A DNA stretch of 64,000 nt, taken from IMG/VR virus record IMGVR_UViG_3300035180_001344, positions 1 to 64,000 of that record, one strand, 5' to 3'. Below the pieces are notes generated by a model. It saw only the letters and a list, made by a program, of their open reading frames with translations. It was not told the DNA's origin and did no database searches. The DNA comes from a virus. The translations under genes were made by a program, and so were the position numbers. Below are positions 33,945 to 42,364 of the stretch, in pieces. Every line of letters starts with the position of its first letter. The stretch's first letter is position 1.

Positions 33945-34675
33945 GGATTTCTCCTCCATACAGTGAATCGAAGATCAGGTGCTGTTTCGTTTTGAAATGT
34001 CTTGTCAATTGCGAAATGCTTCATGATGTATCCTACGGGGAAGAATCGATCAGCATCAACATCCTTATTGACAATGGTAATGTACGCCGTAGTTGCTTTT
34101 GCAATCCCTTCACGGTAGATACGCTCACCACCAATGAAAAACACAGTGATGTTATTATCCGCATCAGCAAAGGTCAAGTGCTTGTCAACGTCACTAATTG
34201 ACGCAACGGCAATCGCATTCGCACGTGGAAGCGGCGTAGATGTTACAACAAAGCATCGACGGCTTGGGAGCACACTTTCAGCTGCTTTGTCACCAAGGCG
34301 GGCATTGATATCATCATATGTAGTGCGGCCCATAACACAAATATGACCTTTGGTCATCTGCTGGAACCACTTAAAGTCTTCTGGATAGTACCACGGAATC
34401 TTTCCATCCTTTGAGAACCCACCGCGTTCATCAACAGCGACAATCACAGCATATTGCTGCCGTGGTGTTTCGTTAATTGCTTGTTGTGTTCGTTGCGCCC
34501 ACATTTGTGCTTCCATCAACTGACGTTGAAGTGCTTGCTGTTGAGCTTGCTGTTGAGCTTGCTGGCGAAGCATCTCTTGGTGATGCTGCTGGGCTTCTTG
34601 TTGGCGCCGAAGTATTTCTGCTTGCGCTGCTTCGTTCCATCTCGCCCTCGCTTCTTGTTCTTCTTTTTCAGTCAT
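33941..34675 (-). CDS. dihydrofolate reductase with N-terminal Gln-rich coiled coil
   Basis: Residues from about 73 form a DHFR: YAVIVAVDERGGFSKDGKIP, WYYPEDFKWFQQMT, VMGRTTYDDI and VFFIGGERIYREGI. The first 70 residues are Gln/Ala/Glu-rich, probably a coiled coil not found in normal DHFR (about 160 residues). T4 DHFR is also a virion baseplate component, so the extension might serve assembly; this is inference. It regenerates tetrahydrofolate for thymidylate synthase. Confidence 0.9.
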   Translation of the reverse strand: MTEKEEQEARARWNEAAQAEILRRQQEAQQHHQEMLRQQAQQQAQQQALQRQLMEAQMWAQRTQQAINETPRQQYAVIVAVDERGGFSKDGKIPWYYPEDFKWFQQMTKGHICVMGRTTYDDINARLGDKAAESVLPSRRCFVVTSTPLPRANAIAVASISDVDKHLTFADADNNITVFFIGGERIYREGIAKATTAYITIVNKDVDADRFFPVGYIMKHFAIDKTFQNETAPDLRFTVWRRNP

Positions 34676-34866
34676 TTCATATCCTTGTACAAGTCATACC
34701 ACACTTCAAATTCATCACGATTGCATTGACGAACTTCATCCAAGAACTCTAATAGTTGATCAGATTTAGTCGCCCGTTCGCAATATGGAATACCAGCATA
34801 CAGTTCAGCTTGTCGTCCTGCAACAATCACACTGTACTTACCCATTACCCCGTCGCCGTGAATCAT
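34672..34866 (-). CDS. small hypothetical protein
   Basis: The 64-residue protein is joined at both ends by ATGA overlaps to its neighbours, which supports it being translated. No motif is recognised. Confidence 0.6.
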   Translation of the reverse strand: MIHGDGVMGKYSVIVAGRQAELYAGIPYCERATKSDQLLEFLDEVRQCNRDEFEVWYDLYKDMK

Positions 34867-35336
34867 ATTACATCTCCACGTCGATACGCCAATTGAGGAA
34901 GCAATTGTTGAAACAATGCTGATAGTTTACCACCTGAATCCAACTTATCTTGGGTTGAATCATCAACATCGAAGAAAATCCGATCAATCGAAAGCGTTCG
35001 TAACACAGTCGGATTTTCTATCAGCTGGTGAATAGAGTAGAAGAAGTATTGCTGCTCGTTGACAAATACGAGGTTTTGTGTATGTCTCGTAATCGCACCT
35101 GGCCGTGTCATTCGAACTGCCATCCGATGAAACGTTGACCGTACTTGGTCAGTAAAATTTGTCGTCTCCCCAATGTACAAGTACGTATTTTGAGGTCCAC
35201 CAAGCTCAACTTCTCCTGCCAAGAGGGACATGTAGGCAACCGTTTTGCCCTCGCGGCGATGGCGATACCGACCTGACGTCAGCAATTCAACCGACTGATG
35301 GAGCCAGTCTATATCTGTGGTTCGAGGAATAATCAC
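34863..35336 (-). CDS. hypothetical protein with possible nucleotide-binding fold
   Basis: The 157-residue protein reads GRYRHRREGKTVAYMSLLAG, then TYLYIGETTNF, and ends in alternating hydrophobic strands (RIFFDVDDSTQDKL). The acidic VDD could be a Walker B, but no clear P-loop is seen. It is first in the DHFR operon behind a sigma70-like promoter. Confidence 0.5.
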   Translation of the reverse strand: MIIPRTTDIDWLHQSVELLTSGRYRHRREGKTVAYMSLLAGEVELGGPQNTYLYIGETTNFTDQVRSTFHRMAVRMTRPGAITRHTQNLVFVNEQQYFFYSIHQLIENPTVLRTLSIDRIFFDVDDSTQDKLDSGGKLSALFQQLLPQLAYRRGDVI

Positions 35337-35358
35337 ACCATCTCCAAAGCGGAACTCG

Positions 35359-35366
35359 CATAAATA
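35359..35366 (+). promoter_or_regulatory. T4-late-like promoter CATAAATA
   Basis: CATAAATA on the plus strand, 37 bases upstream of the endonuclease start, between divergent genes. Confidence 0.45.
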
Positions 35367-35372
35367 AAGAAG

Positions 35373-35401
35373 AGTTTACACGTATTTAGAAAGATTGTCA
35401 A
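35373..35401 (-). promoter_or_regulatory. sigma70-like promoter TTGACA-17-TAAACT
   Basis: TTGACA (35396-35401) and TAAACT (35373-35378), spacer 17, on the minus strand, drive the DHFR operon. Confidence 0.75.
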
Positions 35402-35402
35402 C

Positions 35403-36080
35403 ATGACAAAAGACGAAGCAGAGCAAACAGGGTCAAAAACTTATGATAGTTTGACCTCTTGTAGAGCAGCAAACCATATTGGATTACGGTATACATCTAA
35501 TGGTGGTTGTGTTGAGTGTTGCAAGAGTGAAAAGCGAATACAAGATCGCAACCAATGGCGAGATGCTAACCAGGAGCGGAGGCAGGCAACAGACGCTCTG
35601 TATACTAAACGACACAAACAGCGCATTAGCGCCTACCATAAACAACGGTATATTACAGTGTTGCGTAGTGAACGACTAGCACATTATCACACACTGAAAG
35701 CGCAGCAATCAGAACTCATTAAAGACCTGTACTTGGGGCGCGAAATGCCTGTCCCTATGTCAACTGGTGTTGAGGATTTATTTCGACAGCATATTGTATG
35801 GCGCATTGTCAATGAAGTTACGCCCGAGGTTCGGGTTGAGTATTCATCAAAGGGAAATAGGTCCAATGGTCAAATTGATATCTTCCTTCCATTATTAGAT
35901 ATTGGCATAGAAGTGAAATTAGACACCCATTATTGGTCTCCTGCTTTAATTAAGAAGCAACTAACCAAGTATGAGCAATGGCTGGGTGTGGGTAACGTAT
36001 ATGTTACGTCACCCACAGGACGGTGGGGGCTGATGCCGGACCAACTTATAGAGAAGCTAAAAACTCATCCTTCGTCATAA
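35403..36080 (+). CDS. stand-alone PD-(D/E)XK endonuclease, possible homing-type
   Basis: The 225-residue protein has a Cys-containing N-terminal part (GGCVECC), a long basic helix (about 45-110) and a nuclease-like core GQIDIFLPLLDIGIEVKLD, giving Asp and Glu-x-Lys of the PD-(D/E)XK fold. The basic helix would contact DNA. It is the only plus-strand gene between 22072 and 41234 and overlaps the ligase 3' end, as free-standing homing endonucleases often do. Confidence 0.65.
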   Translation: MTKDEAEQTGSKTYDSLTSCRAANHIGLRYTSNGGCVECCKSEKRIQDRNQWRDANQERRQATDALYTKRHKQRISAYHKQRYITVLRSERLAHYHTLKAQQSELIKDLYLGREMPVPMSTGVEDLFRQHIVWRIVNEVTPEVRVEYSSKGNRSNGQIDIFLPLLDIGIEVKLDTHYWSPALIKKQLTKYEQWLGVGNVYVTSPTGRWGLMPDQLIEKLKTHPSS

Positions 36081-37980
36081 TAGGAATACCAAGTTCACGA
36101 GCTTTTTTGAGCTTGGTAGAACTATCTGCTGGGTCAGCCGCCACAACCAGGTGCGTTTTACTGGACACACCAGAAGCAACCCTTCCACCAAGTTCTTCGA
36201 TTTTTGTATCAAGTGTCTTGTCACGAAACCCTGTGATAACAACATCCTTGCCAGTTAGGTTACCAACTTTCTTGGCCTCGAATGTCTTAATCGTGACAAA
36301 GTCTTTGATCCAGCCATAAAACTCCATGAAAACTGGGTAACCAGCTGCGACTTTGGCAGCAGACTTCTGCTCGAACCCTTCAACTTGCATCACCGCTACA
36401 ACACTGGCACATTTGGTCATATCGCCATGGAACGCTTCGTACAGTTTCTTCATCTTCCTAACACCAATGCCTCGGCCAAACGATGCGTGTGCACCCATCA
36501 GTTCGTACAAAGGAATGTTGGTAAACCGAGTGCGCATTGCAGTGAAAATCTTCTTGCCGATCACTCGTGAACCAACGAGGTTACTGATATCTTCTTGCGA
36601 CAAAGGAATGATCTTTTCAGGGACATCAAATCCCATATCAAACATCTCACGCAGATTGCCTTCACCGAGTCCGGGAACGTCAATCGATGCAAAGAAATCG
36701 TTCAGTCGTTCGAACTTGACAGTATCATTGCTTGATGCGTCAGCAACAATCAGATCAACGCCTGTGTCAGTCCACGTAGCAGTTGTGTCATCTGGCATTT
36801 GCGGTGCAACAGGCTTGACAGTTTCGAGAATGAACGGAATCACATCACCGCTGCGTGTGATTTTGATCAATGCACCAGGACCAATTCCAGATTCCTTAAT
36901 GAACTTTGCATTGAAGCCAGTTAGGTTCGTAATCGTCACGCCAACGAGATCAACTGGCAGAATCTGGACTCGGGGCTTATAGTAGCCGTCCTTGGACAGA
37001 TTCCACTCAACATTGCGCACAGTGGCGATTGCAAGGTTAGAAGCATCAGCAACCTTGAACTTCACAGCGTATTCTGGATTGAGATCATCCGTCGCCATCC
37101 GCGCACGAACTTTGGCACTGTCGACTTCAATTACTTGGCCGTCGAGCTCATATTTTGAGTTGGCGCGGCGATCGTTGAGCAGCTTGGTCAATTTCGTGTC
37201 GTCCCACTTTTCAGCTTGACCGTACACATAGTCAACAACCGTAAATCCCCATGCTTCAAGTTGGTCCAGTTGGTAACCTTTCCCCATCGTTGAGCCAACA
37301 ATCTCATACACAACTGTGTCGATTGCTTTGTATACTTCTGGATGGTTTTCTGACGAGTTCATCAGTCCAGAAACCATGTTGCGAGGGTTCTTGTAGATTC
37401 GGCCTGCGCGTGCGAACTTACCAGTGTTAACCTTGGCAAACGAAGCAGGCGAAATGATGTTTTCTGCACGAATTACAACGACCTTGTCGGTATTGATCGA
37501 CTTGGGGATGTTGTGGATCTTTGAAGCGTGCCGCGTGATATCAGCACCCTCTTCACCATCACCACGTGAATATGCAATTTGCAGCTTGCCGTCGGCGCCG
37601 TACACCAGCATCACACTTGCACCGTCGAGCTTATCAGAGATTACAAGCAATTCGCCTGTAAGGTTGTTTTTGGCCACCCATTTGGCGTAGTCACCTTGGT
37701 ACACTTGATTGAGTGAACCCATTTTGTATGGCAGTTTGATTTTGCCGCCACGGACTTGTGAGCCAACGCCGGTAAAATACTTGTCAGCAGGCGACAAACG
37801 TTGTGCGTATTGACGCAAAGCGTCGTACTGGGCATCAGCAATGAACGACTCTTCATCGTTGTAGTACAGCTCATCCGCTGCAACCAGTAACTCCAAAATT
37901 GTGGAGATGGAAAAGTCCTCGTACGAGCCGAGTACGAACATTTCTTTGGTCAGTTGCTTGCCTTTGGCGATGGTCAGCAT
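36046..37980 (-). CDS. ligA: NAD-dependent DNA ligase with BRCT domain
   Basis: The 644-residue protein (ATG 37980 behind GGAG) has the NMN-binding Ia motif (YYNDEESFIADAQYD) and the nucleophile SDKLDGAS (K117). OB-fold and HhH regions follow, then a C-terminal BRCT domain from about 575. The four-Cys zinc finger of bacterial LigA is missing; that part reads PQMPDDTTATW. It seals nicks using NAD, which may explain the phage's NAD genes. T4 itself uses an ATP ligase. Confidence 0.93.
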   Translation of the reverse strand: MLTIAKGKQLTKEMFVLGSYEDFSISTILELLVAADELYYNDEESFIADAQYDALRQYAQRLSPADKYFTGVGSQVRGGKIKLPYKMGSLNQVYQGDYAKWVAKNNLTGELLVISDKLDGASVMLVYGADGKLQIAYSRGDGEEGADITRHASKIHNIPKSINTDKVVVIRAENIISPASFAKVNTGKFARAGRIYKNPRNMVSGLMNSSENHPEVYKAIDTVVYEIVGSTMGKGYQLDQLEAWGFTVVDYVYGQAEKWDDTKLTKLLNDRRANSKYELDGQVIEVDSAKVRARMATDDLNPEYAVKFKVADASNLAIATVRNVEWNLSKDGYYKPRVQILPVDLVGVTITNLTGFNAKFIKESGIGPGALIKITRSGDVIPFILETVKPVAPQMPDDTTATWTDTGVDLIVADASSNDTVKFERLNDFFASIDVPGLGEGNLREMFDMGFDVPEKIIPLSQEDISNLVGSRVIGKKIFTAMRTRFTNIPLYELMGAHASFGRGIGVRKMKKLYEAFHGDMTKCASVVAVMQVEGFEQKSAAKVAAGYPVFMEFYGWIKDFVTIKTFEAKKVGNLTGKDVVITGFRDKTLDTKIEELGGRVASGVSSKTHLVVAADPADSSTKLKKARELGIPIMTKDEFLASL

Positions 37981-38012
37981 GAGTAGCTCCGTAACAATGA
38001 GTTGATACGGCA

Positions 38013-38041
38013 ACTATACAGGAACCCTGTTTAAGGGTCAA
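38013..38041 (-). promoter_or_regulatory. sigma70-like promoter TTGACC-17-TATAGT
   Basis: TTGACC (38036-38041) and TATAGT (38013-38018), spacer 17, on the minus strand, 33 bases upstream of the ligase. Confidence 0.75.
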
Positions 38042-38044
38042 CAG

Positions 38045-38533
38045 TTAGATTTTTGTTAGACTGAACACCACGTTTGTGATATTGATACAGTTGAACTGTT
38101 GAAACCTAACATCAATACTGATTGCTCCGTTTCTCATCTGTTCCATTGTGTTATTACGAAAATCACCAATGACATCAAACTTGTTAACAACCTTATCTTC
38201 TTGCATTTCTTCAAAATAAGCTTCAAGGTATGAAACCAATTGTGAAAAATCATACGTCTTTGAGAGAGTAGACGTGCGCTGGAAAATGAATTCCTGTGAC
38301 GTTTCTTCTACGGTTGACACCAAGCGTTGGAGGAGTCGCTTGGAGTTAACGTTGTGGGCTTTGTATGCTACTTGAAAGTCAGCCATTTCATCCTCCTCAA
38401 TGTTGGCTAACGGGATCCAAAGGTTCCCGTTAAAAATCATGATTTGCCCTCCGATCGCAGTCAATGATCCAGGTGCTGGTGTACCTGAACGTGATGCACC
38501 AGTAGGTGTGGGGATGTGTATGGTATGTGGCAT
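38045..38533 (-). CDS. hypothetical protein, possible virion component
   Basis: The 162-residue protein has a Pro/Thr/Gly-rich N-terminus followed by a helical and beta mix. It ends just at the ligase promoter and starts one base after thymidylate synthase. No family is recognised. Confidence 0.55.
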   Translation of the reverse strand: MPHTIHIPTPTGASRSGTPAPGSLTAIGGQIMIFNGNLWIPLANIEEDEMADFQVAYKAHNVNSKRLLQRLVSTVEETSQEFIFQRTSTLSKTYDFSQLVSYLEAYFEEMQEDKVVNKFDVIGDFRNNTMEQMRNGAISIDVRFQQFNCINITNVVFSLTKI

Positions 38534-38534
38534 A

Positions 38535-39527
38535 TTATTTGGCTACGTCCATTGGAAGCGTTGGATGTGACGTATAGCCCTCGATGACAAAGTCTTCAAA
38601 CTTAAAGTCATCAATGCTGGTAACGGTTCGAGCAAACTTGAACGTTGGTGATTCATACGGCTCACGTGTTAGTTGTTCTGTAAGTTGAGTGATATGGTTG
38701 TCATAAATGTGCACATCGCCGCCGTTCCAAATGAAATCACCTGGCACCATGTTAGCTACCTCACAAAACATCCGCAACAGAATACTGTATTGGACAATAT
38801 TGAACGGCACGCCAAGTCCGATATCACATGATCTTTGATTGAGCATCAATGACAGTTCATACTTAGGGGTATTTACTTGATCAAGCCAGGTTTCCAACGT
38901 TTCTTCTGTTGTGTTTTCCAGAATCTCATTTGGATGATATATTTTGCCTGCCAACCTCATCCGTTCCATCAAAATCAATGGTCTGGCAAAGCATTGGAAT
39001 GCGTAGTGACACGGTGGTAGGGCCATATCAGGAAGGTCAGCAACGTTCCATGCTGACACAATCATCCGTCGGTCATTTGGATTGTTCTTCAACTTGTCAA
39101 CAAGCGAAGCGATTTGATCAATGTGCTCCCAGTGACCCATATGTAGATACTTTTCATATGCTCCTGGACCATCATTGATCATCATCTTGCTCGTTTCAAC
39201 AAACTTCGGCCACTTTCTCCATTGATATCCGTAAATTGGACCGAGATCATCGTTTTCGCGAGCCCATTCGTCCCAAATATGAACATTGTGTTCAAGCAAG
39301 TACTTGTTGTCGCTTCCACCCTTCAAGTACCAAAGAATTTCACGAATGATTCCACGTGTGAACATCTTCTTTGTTGTCAGCATTGGAATTGATCCGTCAC
39401 GAAGGTTGAACTTCATCTGATAGCCGAACACTGAAATTGTGTCGATTCCAGTGCGGTTTGGTTTACGAACGCCCTCTGCGAGAGCAGTGCGAATTAAGTC
39501 AAGGTATTTGTTATCATGGTATGTCAT
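38535..39527 (-). CDS. thyA: thymidylate synthase (ThyA)
   Basis: The 330-residue enzyme has all core motifs: KPNRTGIDT (Arg for phosphate), LPPCHYAFQC (nucleophile Cys), NQRSCDIGLGVPFN, and GDVHIYDNH. It methylates dUMP with methylene-tetrahydrofolate, working with the dCMP deaminase and DHFR here. A roughly 50-residue insertion relative to E. coli ThyA (264) is consistent with many phage enzymes. Confidence 0.96.
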   Translation of the reverse strand: MTYHDNKYLDLIRTALAEGVRKPNRTGIDTISVFGYQMKFNLRDGSIPMLTTKKMFTRGIIREILWYLKGGSDNKYLLEHNVHIWDEWARENDDLGPIYGYQWRKWPKFVETSKMMINDGPGAYEKYLHMGHWEHIDQIASLVDKLKNNPNDRRMIVSAWNVADLPDMALPPCHYAFQCFARPLILMERMRLAGKIYHPNEILENTTEETLETWLDQVNTPKYELSLMLNQRSCDIGLGVPFNIVQYSILLRMFCEVANMVPGDFIWNGGDVHIYDNHITQLTEQLTREPYESPTFKFARTVTSIDDFKFEDFVIEGYTSHPTLPMDVAK

Positions 39528-39530
39528 ATA

Positions 39531-39764
39531 TTATTTCACCTCAAATAGAATTTCTTCACGAACCCACTTACGCCAGCTGCCGGTTGTTCCATCGATTGGA
39601 GTTACTTCAACGAGTTCGTCAACTTTGCCACTACGGAGCTTGTTCTCTGCCTTTCGACCAGTTTTACGAACTTCTACATTTTCAAACACATAGGTTTGTT
39701 CTGCACTGCGCATAGCAGCCGCAGTTACTGCGTTTACAGAGTCCATTGCTGGGTCAGTTGCCAT
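39531..39764 (-). CDS. small hypothetical protein
   Basis: The 77-residue protein has an Ala/Asp-rich start and a basic middle (VRKTGRKAENKLRSGK). It overlaps the Thg1-like gene end by 11 bases and precedes thymidylate synthase by three. Confidence 0.6.
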   Translation of the reverse strand: MATDPAMDSVNAVTAAAMRSAEQTYVFENVEVRKTGRKAENKLRSGKVDELVEVTPIDGTTGSWRKWVREEILFEVK

Positions 39765-40545
39765 TGATGTGCTCCCGTTGAGATGGGGTTAGCATTCTGC
39801 TTTCAATATAATCTCGATCTTGCGTGAAGATTGGAATCATATCGTCAATCACAGACCCGCCCCATACAACACGATCTTCCTCGGTAATTGACTTTGTCAC
39901 ACATGAGCCTCGTTTCATCCACGTTGGGATGTCGTTCCAGTTGATTCCATGTTCTGCCATCAACATATCTTGTACTTGATTGTTGTTCTTCCCATGCATT
40001 TGCTTTTGTGAAAAGTGAAATCTACCAAGCATTTGAACACTGTTGCGAGATGCATCCTGTTGCCGCCAAATGAGATAGTTTACTACCTCCGCTGACGGTA
40101 TGTTGTGTACACGCGAATCGAAGTTTGCAAGATCCGCAAAACTTGTGGGGATGCGATAGCTACTAAAAGCATGGTTGAAAGCAGCTGTTGCAATACTTGC
40201 AGAACTTGATACAATCTTTTGCACATTACCACCAAACCACTGTTGGGTTTCAAGCTCATCCCAATCCTTCAAGATGAGACTAATCTCATCTGATTGAGTG
40301 TATCCAATCACACAGTTTTGGATTCCTTCAACAAGGTGCCGTGTTGTTTGCACCATAACATAGTGCATTATGACACTGAATGGGGTGGTTGCAAGTGAAG
40401 GATCAAGGCCCTTCAAGCATTGGGTAAACGTGTGAAATGCGCGTCCATCGATGCGAATAACGACGGGAGTACGTCGCATTAGGTCATTTTGTGTGATGAC
40501 CTCGTATGCCTTCATACGATCACCTAATGAATCTTTTGTAGTCAT
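39754..40545 (-). CDS. tRNA-His guanylyltransferase-like (Thg1/TLP) 3'-5' polymerase
   Basis: The 263-residue protein has VVIRIDGRAFHTFT and IGYTQSDEISLIL, the two metal-binding motifs of Thg1, followed by a conserved SSSASIATAAFN and SAEVVNYLIWRQQDA. Thg1-like enzymes add nucleotides in the 3'-5' direction and can repair tRNA 5' ends. Together with RNA ligase it suggests tRNA repair during infection. It is read from a strong promoter at 40577-40605. Confidence 0.88.
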   Translation of the reverse strand: MTTKDSLGDRMKAYEVITQNDLMRRTPVVIRIDGRAFHTFTQCLKGLDPSLATTPFSVIMHYVMVQTTRHLVEGIQNCVIGYTQSDEISLILKDWDELETQQWFGGNVQKIVSSSASIATAAFNHAFSSYRIPTSFADLANFDSRVHNIPSAEVVNYLIWRQQDASRNSVQMLGRFHFSQKQMHGKNNNQVQDMLMAEHGINWNDIPTWMKRGSCVTKSITEEDRVVWGGSVIDDMIPIFTQDRDYIESRMLTPSQREHINGN

Positions 40546-40576
40546 GGGTATTTCCTCTTAGTGGGATTACCAACTG

Positions 40577-40605
40577 ACTATACACTAACAGATATGTAGT
40601 GTCAA
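40577..40605 (-). promoter_or_regulatory. sigma70-like promoter TTGACA-17-TATAGT
   Basis: TTGACA (40600-40605) and TATAGT (40577-40582), spacer 17, on the minus strand, overlapping the last codon region of the membrane gene upstream. Confidence 0.8.
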
Positions 40606-40949
40606 GGAGAAGGAGGGGTATTATTTGCTTTCCACCAATGCAATACGGTGATGGAAGCAGACACAAGATATACGTTGAAGAATACGTTTATGACTACTAA
40701 TGCGTCGGAAAAATTAACCAGCTGTGAACCAAACAACAATGATGTGATCAATACTGCGATTCCACACATAATAAACCACGAGTTGTAAACGTCAATTTTA
40801 CGTCTACCGCCATGATTAACATCTGCATCTTTCATCATTGAATAATACGACGCAAGAATGTAAACGCCCCACGATAGTGAGAGCGCTGTCCACGCTGTGA
40901 ACGCAAAGGGGAGGTTACTTAGAACCTGTTCCGCTGTTGGTAGTATCAT
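40602..40949 (-). CDS. three-span membrane protein
   Basis: I chose ATG 40949 because the longer frame overlaps the upstream gene heavily. The 115-residue product has three hydrophobic spans (about 17-38, 58-80 and 85-108). With the next gene it may form a holin/antiholin-like pair, but no sequence motif proves this. Confidence 0.5.
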   Translation of the reverse strand: MILPTAEQVLSNLPFAFTAWTALSLSWGVYILASYYSMMKDADVNHGGRRKIDVYNSWFIMCGIAVLITSLLFGSQLVNFSDALVVINVFFNVYLVSASITVLHWWKANNTPPSP

Positions 40950-41136
40950 TTGATTCTTGCTTGCGGATTTCAAGTGATTGCAGGTCAGCTGCCCGGTGGC
41001 TTGCAATCATTGCGTAGTAGGGGGTACTGGTTGGTGTTACAGCATATTTTGCTACGTAAATTAACATAGCACTGACTATTACGATAGCAAGGGCTCGTAG
41101 CGCGTGCGAGATAAGAGATCGATCGGCAGGACTCAT
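40915..41136 (-). CDS. small single-span membrane protein
   Basis: The 73-residue protein has one transmembrane segment (about 14-34) and a polar C-terminal tail. It is first in its operon behind a sigma70-like promoter and overlaps the three-span protein by 35 bases. Confidence 0.55.
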   Translation of the reverse strand: MSPADRSLISHALRALAIVIVSAMLIYVAKYAVTPTSTPYYAMIASHRAADLQSLEIRKQESNDTTNSGTGSK

Positions 41137-41150
41137 GTATAACTCCGTGT

Positions 41151-41179
41151 AGTTTATGTATTTATAAACACATGGTCAA
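41151..41179 (-). promoter_or_regulatory. sigma70-like promoter TTGACC-17-TAAACT
   Basis: TTGACC (41174-41179) and TAAACT (41151-41156), spacer 17, on the minus strand, 15 bases upstream of ATG 41136. Confidence 0.65.
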
Positions 41180-41202
41180 ACAACTCTTTTTTTGGTTCAG
41201 GC

Positions 41203-41210
41203 TATAAATA
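41203..41210 (+). promoter_or_regulatory. T4-late-like promoter TATAAATA
   Basis: Exact TATAAATA on the plus strand, 24 bases upstream of ATG 41234, with no other gene between. Confidence 0.65.
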
Positions 41211-41233
41211 ATCGGTACAAATAGGAGCAGTTC

Positions 41234-41551
41234 ATGGCAACGTCACCGGTAAAACCAAAAGGAATAAGTGTTGGCCTTCCTGCTACGCTAAGTCTTAGGG
41301 ATTTGATTACAATAGTATCAGCAGCAATTACACTAACATTGGCATGGGGAGTATTCAGTTCAAGATTGGCAGTTCTTGAACGTGAAATTGTGTCGTTACA
41401 AAAATCAGATACAGTTCAAGAACTTGCTGTTGAAAAATTGCAAGTGCAAGTGCATCGAAATACTGCACACCAACAAGACGATGAGCTATTGATCGATCAG
41501 GTATTCCAACTACTGCGCAGGCCGGCTCCCACGAGACACGCATCTGAATAA
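41234..41551 (+). CDS. membrane-anchored coiled-coil protein, possible spanin or holin type
   Basis: The 105-residue protein has a single hydrophobic segment (about 22-42) and a helical region with heptads (about 45-80). One-span plus coiled coil is the form of inner-membrane spanins and some holins. A late promoter and terminator flank this single-gene unit, consistent with lysis timing. Confidence 0.55.
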   Translation: MATSPVKPKGISVGLPATLSLRDLITIVSAAITLTLAWGVFSSRLAVLEREIVSLQKSDTVQELAVEKLQVQVHRNTAHQQDDELLIDQVFQLLRRPAPTRHASE

Positions 41552-41576
41552 AAAGCCACCCAAGGGTGGCTTTTTA
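41549..41576. terminator. bidirectional terminator
   Basis: AAAAAGCCACCC-aa-GGGTGGCTTTTT serves both the plus-strand membrane gene and the minus-strand PhoH gene. Confidence 0.9.
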
Positions 41577-41587
41577 TGCGATCAAGA

Positions 41588-42364
41588 TCAGTCGTCGCCT
41601 TCTTCTTCGGCGGCAATAATCCACGATTTGACAAACTCACTACGCACAATATCGTGACGAGTGAATACCACATTGGTGAATCCACCCATTCTGGCGGTGA
41701 TTCTCATCATCTTATCCATCCCGGTAACTTCGTGTCTCTTGCGTAGATCTGTTTGTGGCATATCACCGCACATGATGATACGTGAATTCTTACCAAGACG
41801 TGTCATAATCGTATTGATTTCGTGAAATGTCATGCTTTGACATTCGTCCACCACGATCACAGCATTATCCCAAGTGACACCACGAATGAAGGATGTCGTT
41901 TGGAACTCAACCACGCGCGCATCCTTCATGTCTTGATATGTGCTCATACGTCCCATCAGATCACAGAACATACTTTGGTACGGAGCCTCGTAGATTGCAG
42001 CTTTTTCTTCAAGCGTGCCAGGTACAAACCCTTGATCACGTGTAGGAACTGCCGAACGAACGATGATCAGACGGTCAACTTCTGAGTCTGCGGAAAGAAT
42101 GTCATTGAGAGCAAGATACAATGCTACAAATGTTTTTCCAGTTCCTGCGGAGCCAGATGCGGTAAGGTTGCGGCCTTCCATGTAGTCACGCAACATTTCA
42201 CGTTGTGGGGGTGTTAGAGCTTGAATGTGTTTGAGATCATGCTTTGTCCAGGATTTGCGTTTTGTTGGCCCTTCTTGCCAAGCTCTGGTGTTATTAACGA
42301 GGGCTTGTTCAATGTTATATACGTTATGACGTGCGGTGGCTTTTACAGCGCGCTTTCTGGACAT
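41588..42364 (-). CDS. phoH: PhoH-like ATPase
   Basis: The 258-residue protein has a Walker A (ASGSAGTGKTFVALYLAL, near 70), a Walker B (AVIVVDECQSM) and MCGDMPQTD, the PhoH family core. PhoH-like proteins are common in phages and in bacteria are linked to RNA metabolism and phosphate stress. SD AAGGAG precedes ATG 42364. A structured 190-base leader lies upstream. Confidence 0.9.
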   Translation of the reverse strand: MSRKRAVKATARHNVYNIEQALVNNTRAWQEGPTKRKSWTKHDLKHIQALTPPQREMLRDYMEGRNLTASGSAGTGKTFVALYLALNDILSADSEVDRLIIVRSAVPTRDQGFVPGTLEEKAAIYEAPYQSMFCDLMGRMSTYQDMKDARVVEFQTTSFIRGVTWDNAVIVVDECQSMTFHEINTIMTRLGKNSRIIMCGDMPQTDLRKRHEVTGMDKMMRITARMGGFTNVVFTRHDIVRSEFVKSWIIAAEEEGDD

